Below, in pieces: positions 21,757-30,147 of a stretch of 34,333 nt of DNA; position 1 is the first letter of the stretch; every line of letters starts with the position of its first letter. The stretch is from Nonomuraea corallina. GTDB taxonomy: Bacteria > Actinomycetota > Actinomycetes > Streptosporangiales > Streptosporangiaceae. The DNA is taken from NCBI RefSeq assembly GCF_027620315.1, contig NZ_JAPNNL010000067.1, positions 1-34,333 of the forward strand, read 5' to 3'. The position numbers and the translations under genes are program-made. The notes beneath the pieces were generated by a model, which was not told where the DNA came from, searched no databases, and saw only the letters and a program-made list of their open reading frames with translations.

Positions 21757-23379
21757 TTACACGCAGACGTTGCGCTGCTGGGAGGCGTTGATCGTGTTCT
21801 TCTCCACGGCCTCCGACAGTTTGGTGACCCGGACGCCCTTGAAGTCGCTGCCGATGACCAGCTGGAGCACCGGCCCCTTCTTGCCGGCTGCGGCCGGCGT
21901 GGTGGTGGGGGCGACCGTGGGCACATAGGGCTCGGTGGTGCCGGGTCTGACCTTGCCGGCCTGGGGATCCGGCCCCGGGTTGAGCTTCTTGGCCAGGACG
22001 CCGGCGTGGTCGGCGCCGGTCTCGGCCGCCTTCGGGTAGCGCACCTCGGTGGCCGCCACCGGGGCGCCGCCCTCGGCGGAGTAGTTGCCCAGCCCGACGA
22101 CCTGGAAGCCCTCCTTGGCGAGCTGGTCCGCGACCTCGCGCGCCTTGCCCGGCACCCCGGTGGCGTTGAGCACCTGGATGCGCACCTGGCCGGGCTTGAC
22201 GGCGACCTTCGGCCCGGCCGTCGCGGACGGCTCGGGCTCGGGCAGCTCGGTGTCGTTGACGATGGAGTTGAACAGCTCGCCCGCCGCGGGCTGCTGCCAG
22301 ACGACGCGGTTCTTGTCCTCGGGGTCGGGCATCCACGGGACGGTGGTCAGCTTGACGCCCTTGGCGGTGAGGTCCTTGGCGCTGGCGGCGATGTCGAGCA
22401 GCTTCTGCGGGTCGTTGGCCAGGTCGGGGTCCATGGTCACCGACTGGGCGGCCGACTTGATGAAGCCGGTGAGCTTGACCGGGTCGGTGAGCAGGTCGTT
22501 GCTCGTGGCCTTGGCGATGACCTTGCTGAGGAAGATCTGCTGGCGTTTGATGCGCTGGATGTCGCTGCCGTCGCCGTAGTTGCGCAGGCGCACGTAGCCG
22601 AGCGCCTTCTCGCCGTCGAGCAGGCTCTTGCCGGGCGGGAGGACCAGCTTGGAGTTCTTGTCGTTGACGCCGGACTTGAGACAGATCTCGATGCCGCCCA
22701 GGGAGTCGACGATGTTCTTGAAGCCGCTGAAGTCGACCTCGGCGAAGTGGTTGATGCGGATGCCCGTCAGCGTCTCCAGGGTGGAGATCGTGCAGGCGAT
22801 GCCGCCGTCGTTGTACGCCGAGTTGATCATCGACCGGTGGGGCGGCATCTCCTGCTTGGTCTTCTCGTTCTTGCACTTGGGGATGTCGACCATCGAGTCG
22901 CGCGGGAAGCTGACGAGCCGCGCCTGGTCGCGGTTGGGGGAGATGTGCAGCAGGATGATCGTGTCGGTGCGCTTGCCGCCCGCGTCGGCCAGCCGGGCCG
23001 TCTCCTGGCCGTATCTCGCGTTGCCGTCGCCCGCGCGGGTGTCGGAGCCGACCAGCAGCACGTTCAGCGCGCCGGTGTCGCGGGGGCGCGGGGTGATGAT
23101 GTCTTCCTTGACGTTCTTCTTGTTGATCGCGTCGAGCGCGTCGCGATAGACGACGTAGCCGGTCAGTGAGCCGGCGACCATCAGGGAGGTGGTGGCGATG
23201 CTGACCCAGGCCAGCACGCGCATCCTGCCGCCTCCGCCGCCGCCGTCCTTGCCCCGGTTGCCGCGCTGGGGGTCCTTGGGAGGCGGCGCCGCGGCGGCGA
23301 GCCTGCGCGCCATCCTGCTGCCGGGCTGGGGCGGGGCGGCCCTGGTGTCCTCTACGGACACGCCTCTGTAGTCACTCAT
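21757..23379 (-). CDS. second LytR-CpsA-Psr (LCP) family wall-polymer ligase
   Basis: A 540-residue LCP protein. A cytoplasmic tail with a Gly run (about 45-51) precedes one membrane helix (about 54-77). The LCP domain contains LNVLLVGSDTRAGD, RTDTIILLHISPNRDQARLV, SFPRDSMVDIP, DFSGFKNIVDSLGGIEIC, ALGYVRLRNYGDGSD and RIKRQQIFLSKVI. The C-terminal LytR_C region (RIQVLNATGVPGKAREVADQ) follows. The start at 23379 is preceded by AGGGGG; an ATG at 23409 is in frame. It differs clearly from the LCP protein at 9825, so the two may handle different polymers or acceptors. It also ends with a Cys near the C-terminus (NVCV). Confidence 0.92.
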   Translation of the reverse strand: MSDYRGVSVEDTRAAPPQPGSRMARRLAAAAPPPKDPQRGNRGKDGGGGGGRMRVLAWVSIATTSLMVAGSLTGYVVYRDALDAINKKNVKEDIITPRPRDTGALNVLLVGSDTRAGDGNARYGQETARLADAGGKRTDTIILLHISPNRDQARLVSFPRDSMVDIPKCKNEKTKQEMPPHRSMINSAYNDGGIACTISTLETLTGIRINHFAEVDFSGFKNIVDSLGGIEICLKSGVNDKNSKLVLPPGKSLLDGEKALGYVRLRNYGDGSDIQRIKRQQIFLSKVIAKATSNDLLTDPVKLTGFIKSAAQSVTMDPDLANDPQKLLDIAASAKDLTAKGVKLTTVPWMPDPEDKNRVVWQQPAAGELFNSIVNDTELPEPEPSATAGPKVAVKPGQVRIQVLNATGVPGKAREVADQLAKEGFQVVGLGNYSAEGGAPVAATEVRYPKAAETGADHAGVLAKKLNPGPDPQAGKVRPGTTEPYVPTVAPTTTPAAAGKKGPVLQLVIGSDFKGVRVTKLSEAVEKNTINASQQRNVCV

Positions 23380-23522
23380 GCGCCCCCTAGCCTCGTCGCT
23401 GCGCGTCATACGCCGGCTCGGTCGTTCTGCGCCACGAGACTAGGTCACTCGCGGCGGCGCCGCAGCCATGACTGGAGGAATCGACCGTGACCCAGGCGTG
23501 ATGATACAGGGGAAAAGCATAC

Positions 23523-24938
23523 TCAGAGCTGGACATCTCGTGAAATATCGCTTGTAAATTCTTTGCCCTTCCCGCAGCTCAGCGCCGCCGCCAGACAGGC
23601 GAGCGGCACCGCCGGCAGCACGTACCGATAGTCGAACTCGGCGGCGGCCGCCGGAGTGACCAAGAGCACAACGGCCACGGACCAGGGCAGAAGCCAGAGG
23701 GCGGGGCCGGAACCCCCGCTCGCGCCGTACCGGAGGCGCCGCCCGCCCGAGACGAGCGGCGGCACGAGCAGGACCGCCAGCAGGACCGTGCCCGGCAGGC
23801 GCGCCACGTCCTGGTAGCCGCGCATCCAGCCGGCGTACGGCTCGACGATCGAGGTGCCGATGGGACCCTGCTCGTAGAGCTTGGCGAACTCGGTCCCGAC
23901 CCGCGCCGGGTAGCGGCCCGGCGGGCCCGGCGGGGTCTCGGGGAACTGGTAGTAGTCGTAGATCTCCTGGTCGGGGTAGACGGGCCGGCCCCACAGGAAC
24001 GAGCGGCCCAGCTCTCCCAGCACCGAGCCGGCGTAGTCGAGCGGCTGGGTGCGGATGGCCAGCAGCGCGAACCGCATGGCCAGGTCGTCCGTCTCCTCGG
24101 TGAACGTGATCCCCGGCAGGGCCACGATCGGGGCGTCCTTGGCCCAGATGTACTCCTGCGACGGCGGCCGCCGGTCGGCCGGGCGCGGGTCGCAGAGCAC
24201 CTTCAGGTCGGCGGGCGGGTTCATCCTGGCGCAGTCGGCGAACGACATCGTGCGGGCATAGAGGAAGACGCCGTTGGCGCCGACGATGCCGGCCCGCTGG
24301 TAGGTGGCGTAGAACCAGCCGCCGTAGGCCAGGATCGGCACCAGCGCCGCCACCAGCATGATCCAGGCGGGCCTGACCTGCCGCCGCAGCACGAACCAGG
24401 CCGCCAGCAGCACGATCAGCGGCTGTCCCACGGTCCGCGTGAGCGAGGCGGCGGCCAGCAGCAGCCCGATCGTGACCGCCCTGGGCCGACCGGAGAGCGC
24501 GAGCGCGACGGCGGCGACGACCAGGAACATGAAGAGCGTGTCGGAGACGAGCAGGTGCTCCAGCTGGATCTGGTACGGCTCCACCAGCACGGGGACGGCG
24601 GCCAGGGTCGCGATCCACCGGCGGGTGCGCCGCACCGCCACCCAGTAGACCAGCACCCCGGTGGCCAGCCCGAGCAGGTGCTGCGCCGCGGTGACCGCGC
24701 CGAAGGAGTGGAACGGCTCCAGCAGCTTCATGAACATCGAGTAGCCCGCCGGGCGGACCAGGTCCGGCCGCGGCCGCATGACGGTGACCACGTACGTGTA
24801 GGAGTCGGGGAACCACAGCGCCGGCCGGTAGCCGAGCATGGTGATCACCCGCAGGGCGGTCCCGGCCGCCAGGACCGCCAGGAACCAGCCGTGCCGTCGC
24901 GCGAACCCCGCCCGCGCGACCTCCCGATCTTCCACCAC
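23523..24938 (-). CDS. polytopic GT-C-like membrane glycosyltransferase
   Basis: A membrane protein of about 471 residues with roughly nine to eleven hydrophobic segments. The first extracytoplasmic loop (ALWFPDSYTYVVTVMRPRPD) carries acidic residues where GT-C/GT39 enzymes place their catalytic Asp. A large loop about halfway contains PLDYAGSVLGELGRSFLW. Such enzymes use polyprenyl-phosphate sugars outside the membrane. Start: an in-frame GTG at 25055 gives 510 residues but would leave 2 bp to the divergent gene. GTG 24938 or 24935 lies 7-10 nt after a TAGCGT box, and the extra stretch has weaker codon bias, so the shorter form is preferred. Confidence 0.8.
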   Translation of the reverse strand: MVEDREVARAGFARRHGWFLAVLAAGTALRVITMLGYRPALWFPDSYTYVVTVMRPRPDLVRPAGYSMFMKLLEPFHSFGAVTAAQHLLGLATGVLVYWVAVRRTRRWIATLAAVPVLVEPYQIQLEHLLVSDTLFMFLVVAAVALALSGRPRAVTIGLLLAAASLTRTVGQPLIVLLAAWFVLRRQVRPAWIMLVAALVPILAYGGWFYATYQRAGIVGANGVFLYARTMSFADCARMNPPADLKVLCDPRPADRRPPSQEYIWAKDAPIVALPGITFTEETDDLAMRFALLAIRTQPLDYAGSVLGELGRSFLWGRPVYPDQEIYDYYQFPETPPGPPGRYPARVGTEFAKLYEQGPIGTSIVEPYAGWMRGYQDVARLPGTVLLAVLLVPPLVSGGRRLRYGASGGSGPALWLLPWSVAVVLLVTPAAAAEFDYRYVLPAVPLACLAAALSCGKGKEFTSDISRDVQL

Positions 24939-24945
24939 GCCGCGT

Positions 24946-24951
24946 ACGCTA
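24946..24951 (-). promoter_or_regulatory. -10-like TAGCGT before the GT-C gene
   Basis: On the minus strand TAGCGT is followed by 7 nt and a GTG in frame with the membrane protein. This fits a leaderless start and supports 24938 over 25055. Confidence 0.4.
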
Positions 24952-25042
24952 CCGGCCCCCGCCACCCGCGCGGTCCGGGGCGCGGCCACCGGCGTCCGTG
25001 TACGCGCGGCGGCGGTGCGCGCGGTGCTGTCGTGATGTTGGA

Positions 25043-25048
25043 TACGCT
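25043..25048 (+). promoter_or_regulatory. -10-like TACGCT before the divergent GT-C gene
   Basis: TACGCT ends 9 nt before ATG 25058, and there is no SD in that gap. Confidence 0.4.
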
Positions 25049-25057
25049 CGCTCACTG

Positions 25058-27088
25058 ATGAGAATCGCCTGGTTGGACCCGACGCGGAGGCCGCCGGCGG
25101 GCCGGGTGCTCGCGGTGGTGTCGGTGCTGCCCGCGCTGGCCGTGGCGGGCTGGCTGCTGGTCGCGCTGCCGCTGCTCGCGCTCGGCGTCTACCGGCCGGC
25201 GATCGCGGTGCCGCTCGGGCTGGCGGCCGCCGCGCTGCTGTGCCTGGCGGGCACGCGCGGGCCGGTCAAGGCGGTGGAGGCGGTGGAGGCCACCGCCGGG
25301 CAGGTGGCGGCGGTGGCCGCGGTCGCGCTCGGCTCCGGCCTGTTCAACGCGGTCATGCACGGCGAGCAGCTCGCGGTCCGCCGCGACCCGTCCACCTACG
25401 CGCAGTACGCCATCTGGCTGGCCCGCGAGGGCTTCCTGCCGATCCCCACGCAGGTGGCGGCGTTCGGCGGCCCCGACCCGTCGCTGGTCTTCGAGAGCGT
25501 GGGCTTCTACGCCTACGACGGCGCCGTGGTGCCGCAGTTCATGCCGGGCGCCCCTCTGCTGTTCGCGTCCGGGGAGTGGGCGGGCGGGCTGTTCCTGACC
25601 CCGGCCGTGCTGGGCGCGCTGGCGGTGCTCACCCTGGCCGGGCTGACGGCGCGGCTGGCGGGCGGGCGCTGGGCTGCGGTCGCGGCGGTGGCGTTCGCCT
25701 GCTGCCTGCCGATCCTCTACACGTCACGGACCACGTTCAGCGAGATCGCGTCGGCGCTGCTGCTGCTCGGCGGGCTGGCGCTGGTGTACGACGCCCTCTA
25801 CGGGCAGGGGCGGCGGCTCGGGGCGGCGCTGGGCGGGCTGACGCTCGGGCTGGCCGTGCTGGTGCGGGTGGACGCGCTGCGCGACGTGCTGCCGGTGCTG
25901 GCGTTCGCGGGCGTGCTCGTCGCGATGGGCCGCCGGTCGCCGGGCCGCCCGGGAGAGCTGGGGGCGCCGCTGCTGGCCGGTCTCGCCGCCGGGGCCGGCC
26001 TCGGCCTGGCCGCCGGCTTCGGGCTGTCGCGGCCCTATCTGACCTATCTGTCGAGCTCCCTGCGCCCGCTGCTGCTGATCTGCGCCGCCGTCGTGGTGCT
26101 CACGCTCGCCGGTACGGCCGCCGCGCCGCTGCTGGCCAGGGTCCGGCCGCCGCGATGGCTGCCGGCGGCCGGGGCGGCGCTGGTGGTGCTCGTCGTGGCC
26201 GCGCTGGCGGTGCGGCCGTGGGTGCAGACGGTGCGCCGCGTCCCCGACAACGACGAGGACCGGCTCACCGCCACCTTCATCGAGCAGATCCAGCGGGCCA
26301 ACGGCCTGCCCGCCGACGGCACCCGCCTGTACTTCGAGAACACGCTGCACTGGCTGGCCTGGTACGTCGGCGTGCCGGCCCTCGTGCTCGCCACCCTGGC
26401 CGCGGCGGTGCTGACGCACCGGCTGCTGCGCGGACGCGCCCTACCATGGCTGCTGCCGCTGCTGGTCATCGGCTGGGCCACGCTCGCCACGCTGCTGCGC
26501 CCGGCCATCACCCCGGACCACCCGTGGGCCGCGCGCCGGCTGGTGCCCCTGGTGATCCCCGGCGTGATCCTGCTGGCCGTGTGGGGCGCGGAGCGGCTGC
26601 GCCGACGGGTGGCCAAGGGCACGCGGCCGGCCCGCTGGGTCGTGCCCGCCTGCGCGCTCCTGCTGGTGGCGCCGCCCGCGGTGATCTCGATCGGCACCGC
26701 GTTCACGCCCGTCGGCCGGGGCGAGGCGGCCGCGGTGGCGGCCATGTGCGCGCGCATCCCGCGCGACGCCTCGGTGCTCGTGGTCGAACGGGTCACCGGC
26801 GACCGGTTCACCCAGGTCGTCCGCGGCACCTGCGGCGTCCCGACCGCCCAGGTGAAGAGGGAGGACGGCGACACCGCGCCGGGGCGCGACGTGCGCCGCC
26901 TGATCGAGCGCGTGCGGGCCGCCGGGCGGGTCCCGGTCGTGCTGGCCGCCGAGGAGAGCCAGGTGTCCCCGTACGGGCCGGCCACGTGGCTGATCGGGCT
27001 GAGCACCCGGCAGGACGAGCGGTCGCTCACCGAGCCGCCCGACGGCACCTGGTCACTGCGGATCAACGTGTGGATGGCCCTGCCTTGA
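25058..27088 (+). CDS. large polytopic GT39-like membrane protein
   Basis: A 676-residue integral membrane protein with about 12-13 hydrophobic segments and a soluble C-terminal part (about 565-676). After two initial helices, the loop VRRDPSTYAQYAIWLAREG offers the Asp typical of GT-C enzymes, and a second loop contains ESVGFYAYDGAVVPQFMPG. The C-terminal helix bundle contains DHPWAARRLVPLVIPG, close to the ArnT/PMT-like pattern. It is probably an extracytoplasmic glycosyltransferase that uses a polyprenyl-phosphate sugar, consistent with the polyprenyl-phosphate-type GT2 encoded next (27193). It is divergent from another GT-C-like gene. The ATG is preceded by a TACGCT box and no SD. Confidence 0.85.
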   Translation: MRIAWLDPTRRPPAGRVLAVVSVLPALAVAGWLLVALPLLALGVYRPAIAVPLGLAAAALLCLAGTRGPVKAVEAVEATAGQVAAVAAVALGSGLFNAVMHGEQLAVRRDPSTYAQYAIWLAREGFLPIPTQVAAFGGPDPSLVFESVGFYAYDGAVVPQFMPGAPLLFASGEWAGGLFLTPAVLGALAVLTLAGLTARLAGGRWAAVAAVAFACCLPILYTSRTTFSEIASALLLLGGLALVYDALYGQGRRLGAALGGLTLGLAVLVRVDALRDVLPVLAFAGVLVAMGRRSPGRPGELGAPLLAGLAAGAGLGLAAGFGLSRPYLTYLSSSLRPLLLICAAVVVLTLAGTAAAPLLARVRPPRWLPAAGAALVVLVVAALAVRPWVQTVRRVPDNDEDRLTATFIEQIQRANGLPADGTRLYFENTLHWLAWYVGVPALVLATLAAAVLTHRLLRGRALPWLLPLLVIGWATLATLLRPAITPDHPWAARRLVPLVIPGVILLAVWGAERLRRRVAKGTRPARWVVPACALLLVAPPAVISIGTAFTPVGRGEAAAVAAMCARIPRDASVLVVERVTGDRFTQVVRGTCGVPTAQVKREDGDTAPGRDVRRLIERVRAAGRVPVVLAAEESQVSPYGPATWLIGLSTRQDERSLTEPPDGTWSLRINVWMALP

Positions 27089-27123
27089 CCCGCGATGTGC
27101 ACGCGGCCACCAGCGGGGCAGAG

Positions 27124-27129
27124 TACCCT
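27124..27129 (+). promoter_or_regulatory. -10-like TACCCT before a 20-codon leader ORF
   Basis: TACCCT lies 8 nt before a GTG at 27138 that opens a 20-codon frame. The same box occurs before the genes at 13730 and 33176. Confidence 0.4.
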
Positions 27130-27137
27130 CGTCCCAC

Positions 27138-27200
27138 GTGAGCACGCACAGAGCCCCCGTGTCCCCAGCCTTCGCGACAAGGTGGATCCGCCGTGGATGA
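27138..27200 (+). CDS. possible leader peptide ORF (20 codons)
   Basis: GTG 27138 to TGA 27198-27200 encodes MSTHRAPVSPAFATRWIRRG. The TGA lies just past the GTG (27193) of the GT2 gene in another frame, so termination could feed ribosomes to that start. It follows a TACCCT box at leaderless spacing. No family is known; the support is only positional. Confidence 0.25.
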   Translation: MSTHRAPVSPAFATRWIRRG

Positions 27201-28089
27201 GGAAACCCCGTACGTCACCATCGTGCTGCCGTGTTACAACGAGCAGGACCATGTCATCGACGAGGTCGACCGCATCACCAGGGCGATGGACTCCAGCGGC
27301 TACACCTACGAGCTGGTCGCGGTCGACGACTGCTCGTCCGACGAGACGCTGGACCGGCTCAAGCAGGCCGCGCCTCTCTACCCGCACCTGCGCATCCGGG
27401 CCTTCCACCGCAACGGCGGCTCGGGCACCGTGCGCAGGATCGGCACGCAGGAGGCCAGGGGCGAGATCGTCGTCTGGACCGACGCCGACATGACCTACCC
27501 CAACGAGCGCATCCCCGAGCTGGTGCAGATCCTGGAGAAGGACCAGACGATCGACCAGGTCGTCGGGGCCCGCACCAGCGAGGAGGGGTCGCACAAGCTG
27601 CTCCGGGTGCCCGCCAAGTGGGTGATCCGCAAGGTCGCCGAGATGCTCGCCGGGCAGAAGATCCCCGACCTCAACTCCGGGCTGCGCGCCTTCCGCAAGT
27701 CGGTGGCCAGGCCCTACCTGCGGCTGCTGCCGCCCGGGTTCTCCTGCGTCACCACGATCACGCTGTCGTTCCTGTCCAACCAGCACGACATCTACTACCT
27801 GCCGATCGACTACGCCAAGCGGGCCGGCAAGTCGAAGTTCAGCTTCGTCTCCGACGCCTACCGCTACATCCTGCAGGTGCTGCGGATGATCATGTACTTC
27901 AACCCGCTCAAGGTGCTCATGCCGCCCGCGCTGTGGCTGGTCGGCATCGGGTTCGCGAAGGGCGTGTGGGACATGATCCAGCACCCGTTCTACTTCCCGG
28001 CCAACACCGTCATGATCTTCCTGTCGGGGATGCTGATCGGGTCGGTGGCGCTGCTGGCCGACCTGATCGTGCGGTCGCGGGGCGACTGA
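27193..28089 (+). CDS. GT2 polyprenyl-phosphate sugar synthase-like (DPM1/ArnC type)
   Basis: A 298-residue GT-A enzyme with two C-terminal membrane helices (about 236-256 and 270-293). It starts YVTIVLPCYNEQDHVIDEVD; Asp45-Asp46 (VAVDDCSSDE) bind the nucleotide and DAD (97-99) binds metal. PDLNSGLRAFRK and the basic YAKRAGKSKF are typical of polyprenyl-phosphate mannosyl/glucosyl transferases. It likely loads a sugar onto undecaprenyl-type phosphate for the GT-C enzymes nearby. GTG 27193 has AGGTGG 8 nt upstream. The GT4 gene follows after 2 nt. Confidence 0.9.
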   Translation: MDEETPYVTIVLPCYNEQDHVIDEVDRITRAMDSSGYTYELVAVDDCSSDETLDRLKQAAPLYPHLRIRAFHRNGGSGTVRRIGTQEARGEIVVWTDADMTYPNERIPELVQILEKDQTIDQVVGARTSEEGSHKLLRVPAKWVIRKVAEMLAGQKIPDLNSGLRAFRKSVARPYLRLLPPGFSCVTTITLSFLSNQHDIYYLPIDYAKRAGKSKFSFVSDAYRYILQVLRMIMYFNPLKVLMPPALWLVGIGFAKGVWDMIQHPFYFPANTVMIFLSGMLIGSVALLADLIVRSRGD

Positions 28090-28091
28090 GC

Positions 28092-29150
28092 GTGCGCATC
28101 GCGATCGTCGGCCCCACCTACCCCTACAAGGGCGGCGGGGCCCAGCACACCACCGAGCTGGCCCACCGGCTGGCGGCGCTCGGTCACGACGTGGTCATCG
28201 AGTCCTGGCGGGCGCAGTACCCGTCGTTCCTCTACCCGGGGCAGCAGACGATCGACGCGCCGGAAGGCGTCCCGTACCCGAAGGTGCTGCGCGAGCTCGA
28301 CTGGCGCCGGCCCGACGGGTGGGTGGCGGCCGGGCGGCGGCTGCGCGCCGCCGATCTGGTGGTGCTGGCCGTGCTCAGCCCGGTGCAGGTGCCGCCCTAC
28401 CTGGCCGTCCTGGCGGGGCTGCGGGGCCGGGCCCGTACGGTCGCGCTCTGCCACAACGTGCTGCCGCACGAGCGCAAGCCGTACGACCGGCCGCTGATGA
28501 AGGCGCTGCTGCGGCGGACCGGGGTGGTGCTCACCCACTCCGAGCAGCAGGCCGGGCTGGCCCGCGAGCTGACCTCCCGCCCGGTCCGGGTGGCCGCGCT
28601 GCCGCCGCACCTGCCCTCCACCCACGCCGCGCGCTCCGACCGGGTGCACCGGCGGCTGCTGTTCTTCGGCATCGTGCGCCCGTACAAGGGGCTCGACCTG
28701 CTGCTGCGGGCGCTGCCGCCGGGGGTGTCGCTGACCGTGGCCGGGGAGTTCTGGGGCGGGCTCGACGAGACCAGGGCGCTGGTCCGCGAGCTGGGCCTCG
28801 GCGACCGGGTCGACCTGCGGCCCGGTTACGTCGCCGCCGAGGACGTGCCGGCGCTGTTCGCCGGGGCCGACGCGCTCGTGCTGCCCTACCGCAGTGCCAC
28901 GGCCAGCCAGAACGTGTGGCTCGCGCACGAGCACGGCGTCCCGGTGATCGCGACCCGGGTGGGGGCGCTCGCCGACCACGTCACCGACGGCGTCGACGGG
29001 TTGCTCGTGGAGCCGGGCAGCGCCGAGGCGCTCAGGGAAGCGATCGAGCGGTTCTACGTCTCGGGCGAGCCGGAGAGGTTGCGGTCGGGGGTCAAGGCCG
29101 TCGACCCCGACCCCTTCTGGGTCGCGTACACCGCGGCCCTGCTCGGCTGA
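28092..29150 (+). CDS. family 4 glycosyltransferase
   Basis: A 352-residue GT-B enzyme. The N-terminal Gly-rich loop is GPTYPYKGGGAQHTTELAHR. The C-terminal donor domain contains FGIVRPYKGLDLLLRALP, the GEF/FWGG loop and LPYRSATASQNVWLAHEHGV, where the usual E-x7-E is altered to a Ser/Gln-rich variant. The start at GTG 28092 is 2 nt after the GT2 stop, so the two are co-transcribed. Its last 97 bases overlap the 3' end of the opposite-strand LPG_synthase_TM gene. The sugar is unknown; mannose is suggested by the guanylyltransferase at 33176. Confidence 0.9.
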   Translation: MRIAIVGPTYPYKGGGAQHTTELAHRLAALGHDVVIESWRAQYPSFLYPGQQTIDAPEGVPYPKVLRELDWRRPDGWVAAGRRLRAADLVVLAVLSPVQVPPYLAVLAGLRGRARTVALCHNVLPHERKPYDRPLMKALLRRTGVVLTHSEQQAGLARELTSRPVRVAALPPHLPSTHAARSDRVHRRLLFFGIVRPYKGLDLLLRALPPGVSLTVAGEFWGGLDETRALVRELGLGDRVDLRPGYVAAEDVPALFAGADALVLPYRSATASQNVWLAHEHGVPVIATRVGALADHVTDGVDGLLVEPGSAEALREAIERFYVSGEPERLRSGVKAVDPDPFWVAYTAALLG

Positions 29151-30010
29151 CGGCCCAGCAGGAACGCCAGCCCGGCGGCCGTCACGTCGGCGAGGGTGAA
29201 CGCCAGCCGCGACACCACCGCGATCGCGAGGGCCGGGCCGGTGCCGAGGATGGGGTGGAGCACCAGCACCAGCGCGCCCTCCCGGACGCCCACCCCGGCC
29301 GGCACCAGGAACGCGAGCAGCCCGGTCGACCAGGCGAACGCGTAGGCCCCGGTCGCGATCACGTACAGGTCCCAGCGGCCCGCCAGCATCCAGGTGTGGA
29401 GCCCGTACACGAGCCAGCCGACGACCGTCCACGCGACCGCGATCAGCACCGTGCGGCCGGGCAGCACGGTGTCGAGCGTGTCGCGGCGGGCCAGCCGCAG
29501 GGCGAGGTTGAGCCCCCAGGTGAGCACCTTCGGATGCATGCAGACGGCGATCACCGGCAGCAGGAGCAGCAGGTACCACGCCTGCCGCACCACCTCCTGG
29601 GTGGCCAGCGTGGCGGCGGCGATGGCGATGCCCACGCCCAGGTTGATCACCAGCGCCAGCGAGATGCACGCGAACGTGCGGCGCGGCGGGCTGCCGTGGT
29701 CGCGCCCCAGGTCCATCATCGCGGCGTACGCCCAGATCGCGCCGGGGATGTACTTGCCGAGCTGGCCCACGAACATGATCCGCCCGGCGGTCCGCACCGG
29801 CAGCGGCGAGCCCAGCCCGGCCAGCACCTGCCGCCAGGCGAGCAGCATGAAGAACTGGCCGAGCAGCACGGCGGCGAACGCGCCGGCGACCGCCCACGGG
29901 GAGATCTCGGCGACGGCCGCCGCCGTGTCGTCCCAGTTGACGGCCAGGCCGTAGCCGAGGAACCCGAGCGCGACCAGCGCCAGGACGATGCGCAACAGGC
30001 GGCGGAGCAT
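29054..30010 (-). CDS. LPG_synthase_TM-type integral membrane protein
   Basis: A 318-residue protein with about eight membrane helices, from the transmembrane family named after lysylphosphatidylglycerol synthase (also AglD-like). The signatures FVGQLGKYIPGAIW (about 80-93) and FLVPAGVGVREGALV are present. It lacks the cytosolic aminoacyl-transferase domain of MprF. Such stand-alone proteins are proposed lipid flippases or helpers. The ATG at 30010 follows TAACCT by 6 nt with no SD. The C-terminal about 32 residues (RQPSRAAVYATQKGSGSTAL and on) lie antisense to the GT4 gene. A paralogue is encoded at 30972. Confidence 0.88.
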   Translation of the reverse strand: MLRRLLRIVLALVALGFLGYGLAVNWDDTAAAVAEISPWAVAGAFAAVLLGQFFMLLAWRQVLAGLGSPLPVRTAGRIMFVGQLGKYIPGAIWAYAAMMDLGRDHGSPPRRTFACISLALVINLGVGIAIAAATLATQEVVRQAWYLLLLLPVIAVCMHPKVLTWGLNLALRLARRDTLDTVLPGRTVLIAVAWTVVGWLVYGLHTWMLAGRWDLYVIATGAYAFAWSTGLLAFLVPAGVGVREGALVLVLHPILGTGPALAIAVVSRLAFTLADVTAAGLAFLLGRQPSRAAVYATQKGSGSTALTPDRNLSGSPET

Positions 30011-30016
30011 CTCGCA

Positions 30017-30022
30017 AGGTTA
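30017..30022 (-). promoter_or_regulatory. -10-like TAACCT before the LPG_synthase_TM gene
   Basis: On the minus strand TAACCT lies 6 nt before the ATG at 30010 with no SD, fitting a leaderless start. Confidence 0.4.
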
Positions 30023-30133
30023 CGGTGTCCGCGCAGGTGAAGCCAGTCACCGAATGACAAACAGTCACACGGCGCGTGAAATCGGCGCGGCCGGGCGTGA
30101 CCGGGATCGGCCGCCGGCCGGGGCGGGCGCGGG

Positions 30134-30139
30134 TACTGT
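30134..30139 (+). promoter_or_regulatory. -10-like TACTGT before the methyltransferase gene
   Basis: TACTGT lies 8 nt before GTG 30148, a leaderless-type spacing. Confidence 0.35.
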
Positions 30140-30147
30140 TGGGCGAC

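Noticed and set aside
20312..21928. A 538-codon plus-strand frame opposite the acyltransferase
   Set aside because: Its product is Gln/Arg/His-rich low complexity, while the minus strand encodes a complete acyltransferase 3 protein.
25265..25300. GGCGGTGGAGG-type repeats as a G-quadruplex or VNTR
   Set aside because: They lie inside a well-supported membrane-protein gene, encode Val/Glu/Ala repeats and are ordinary for this GC content.
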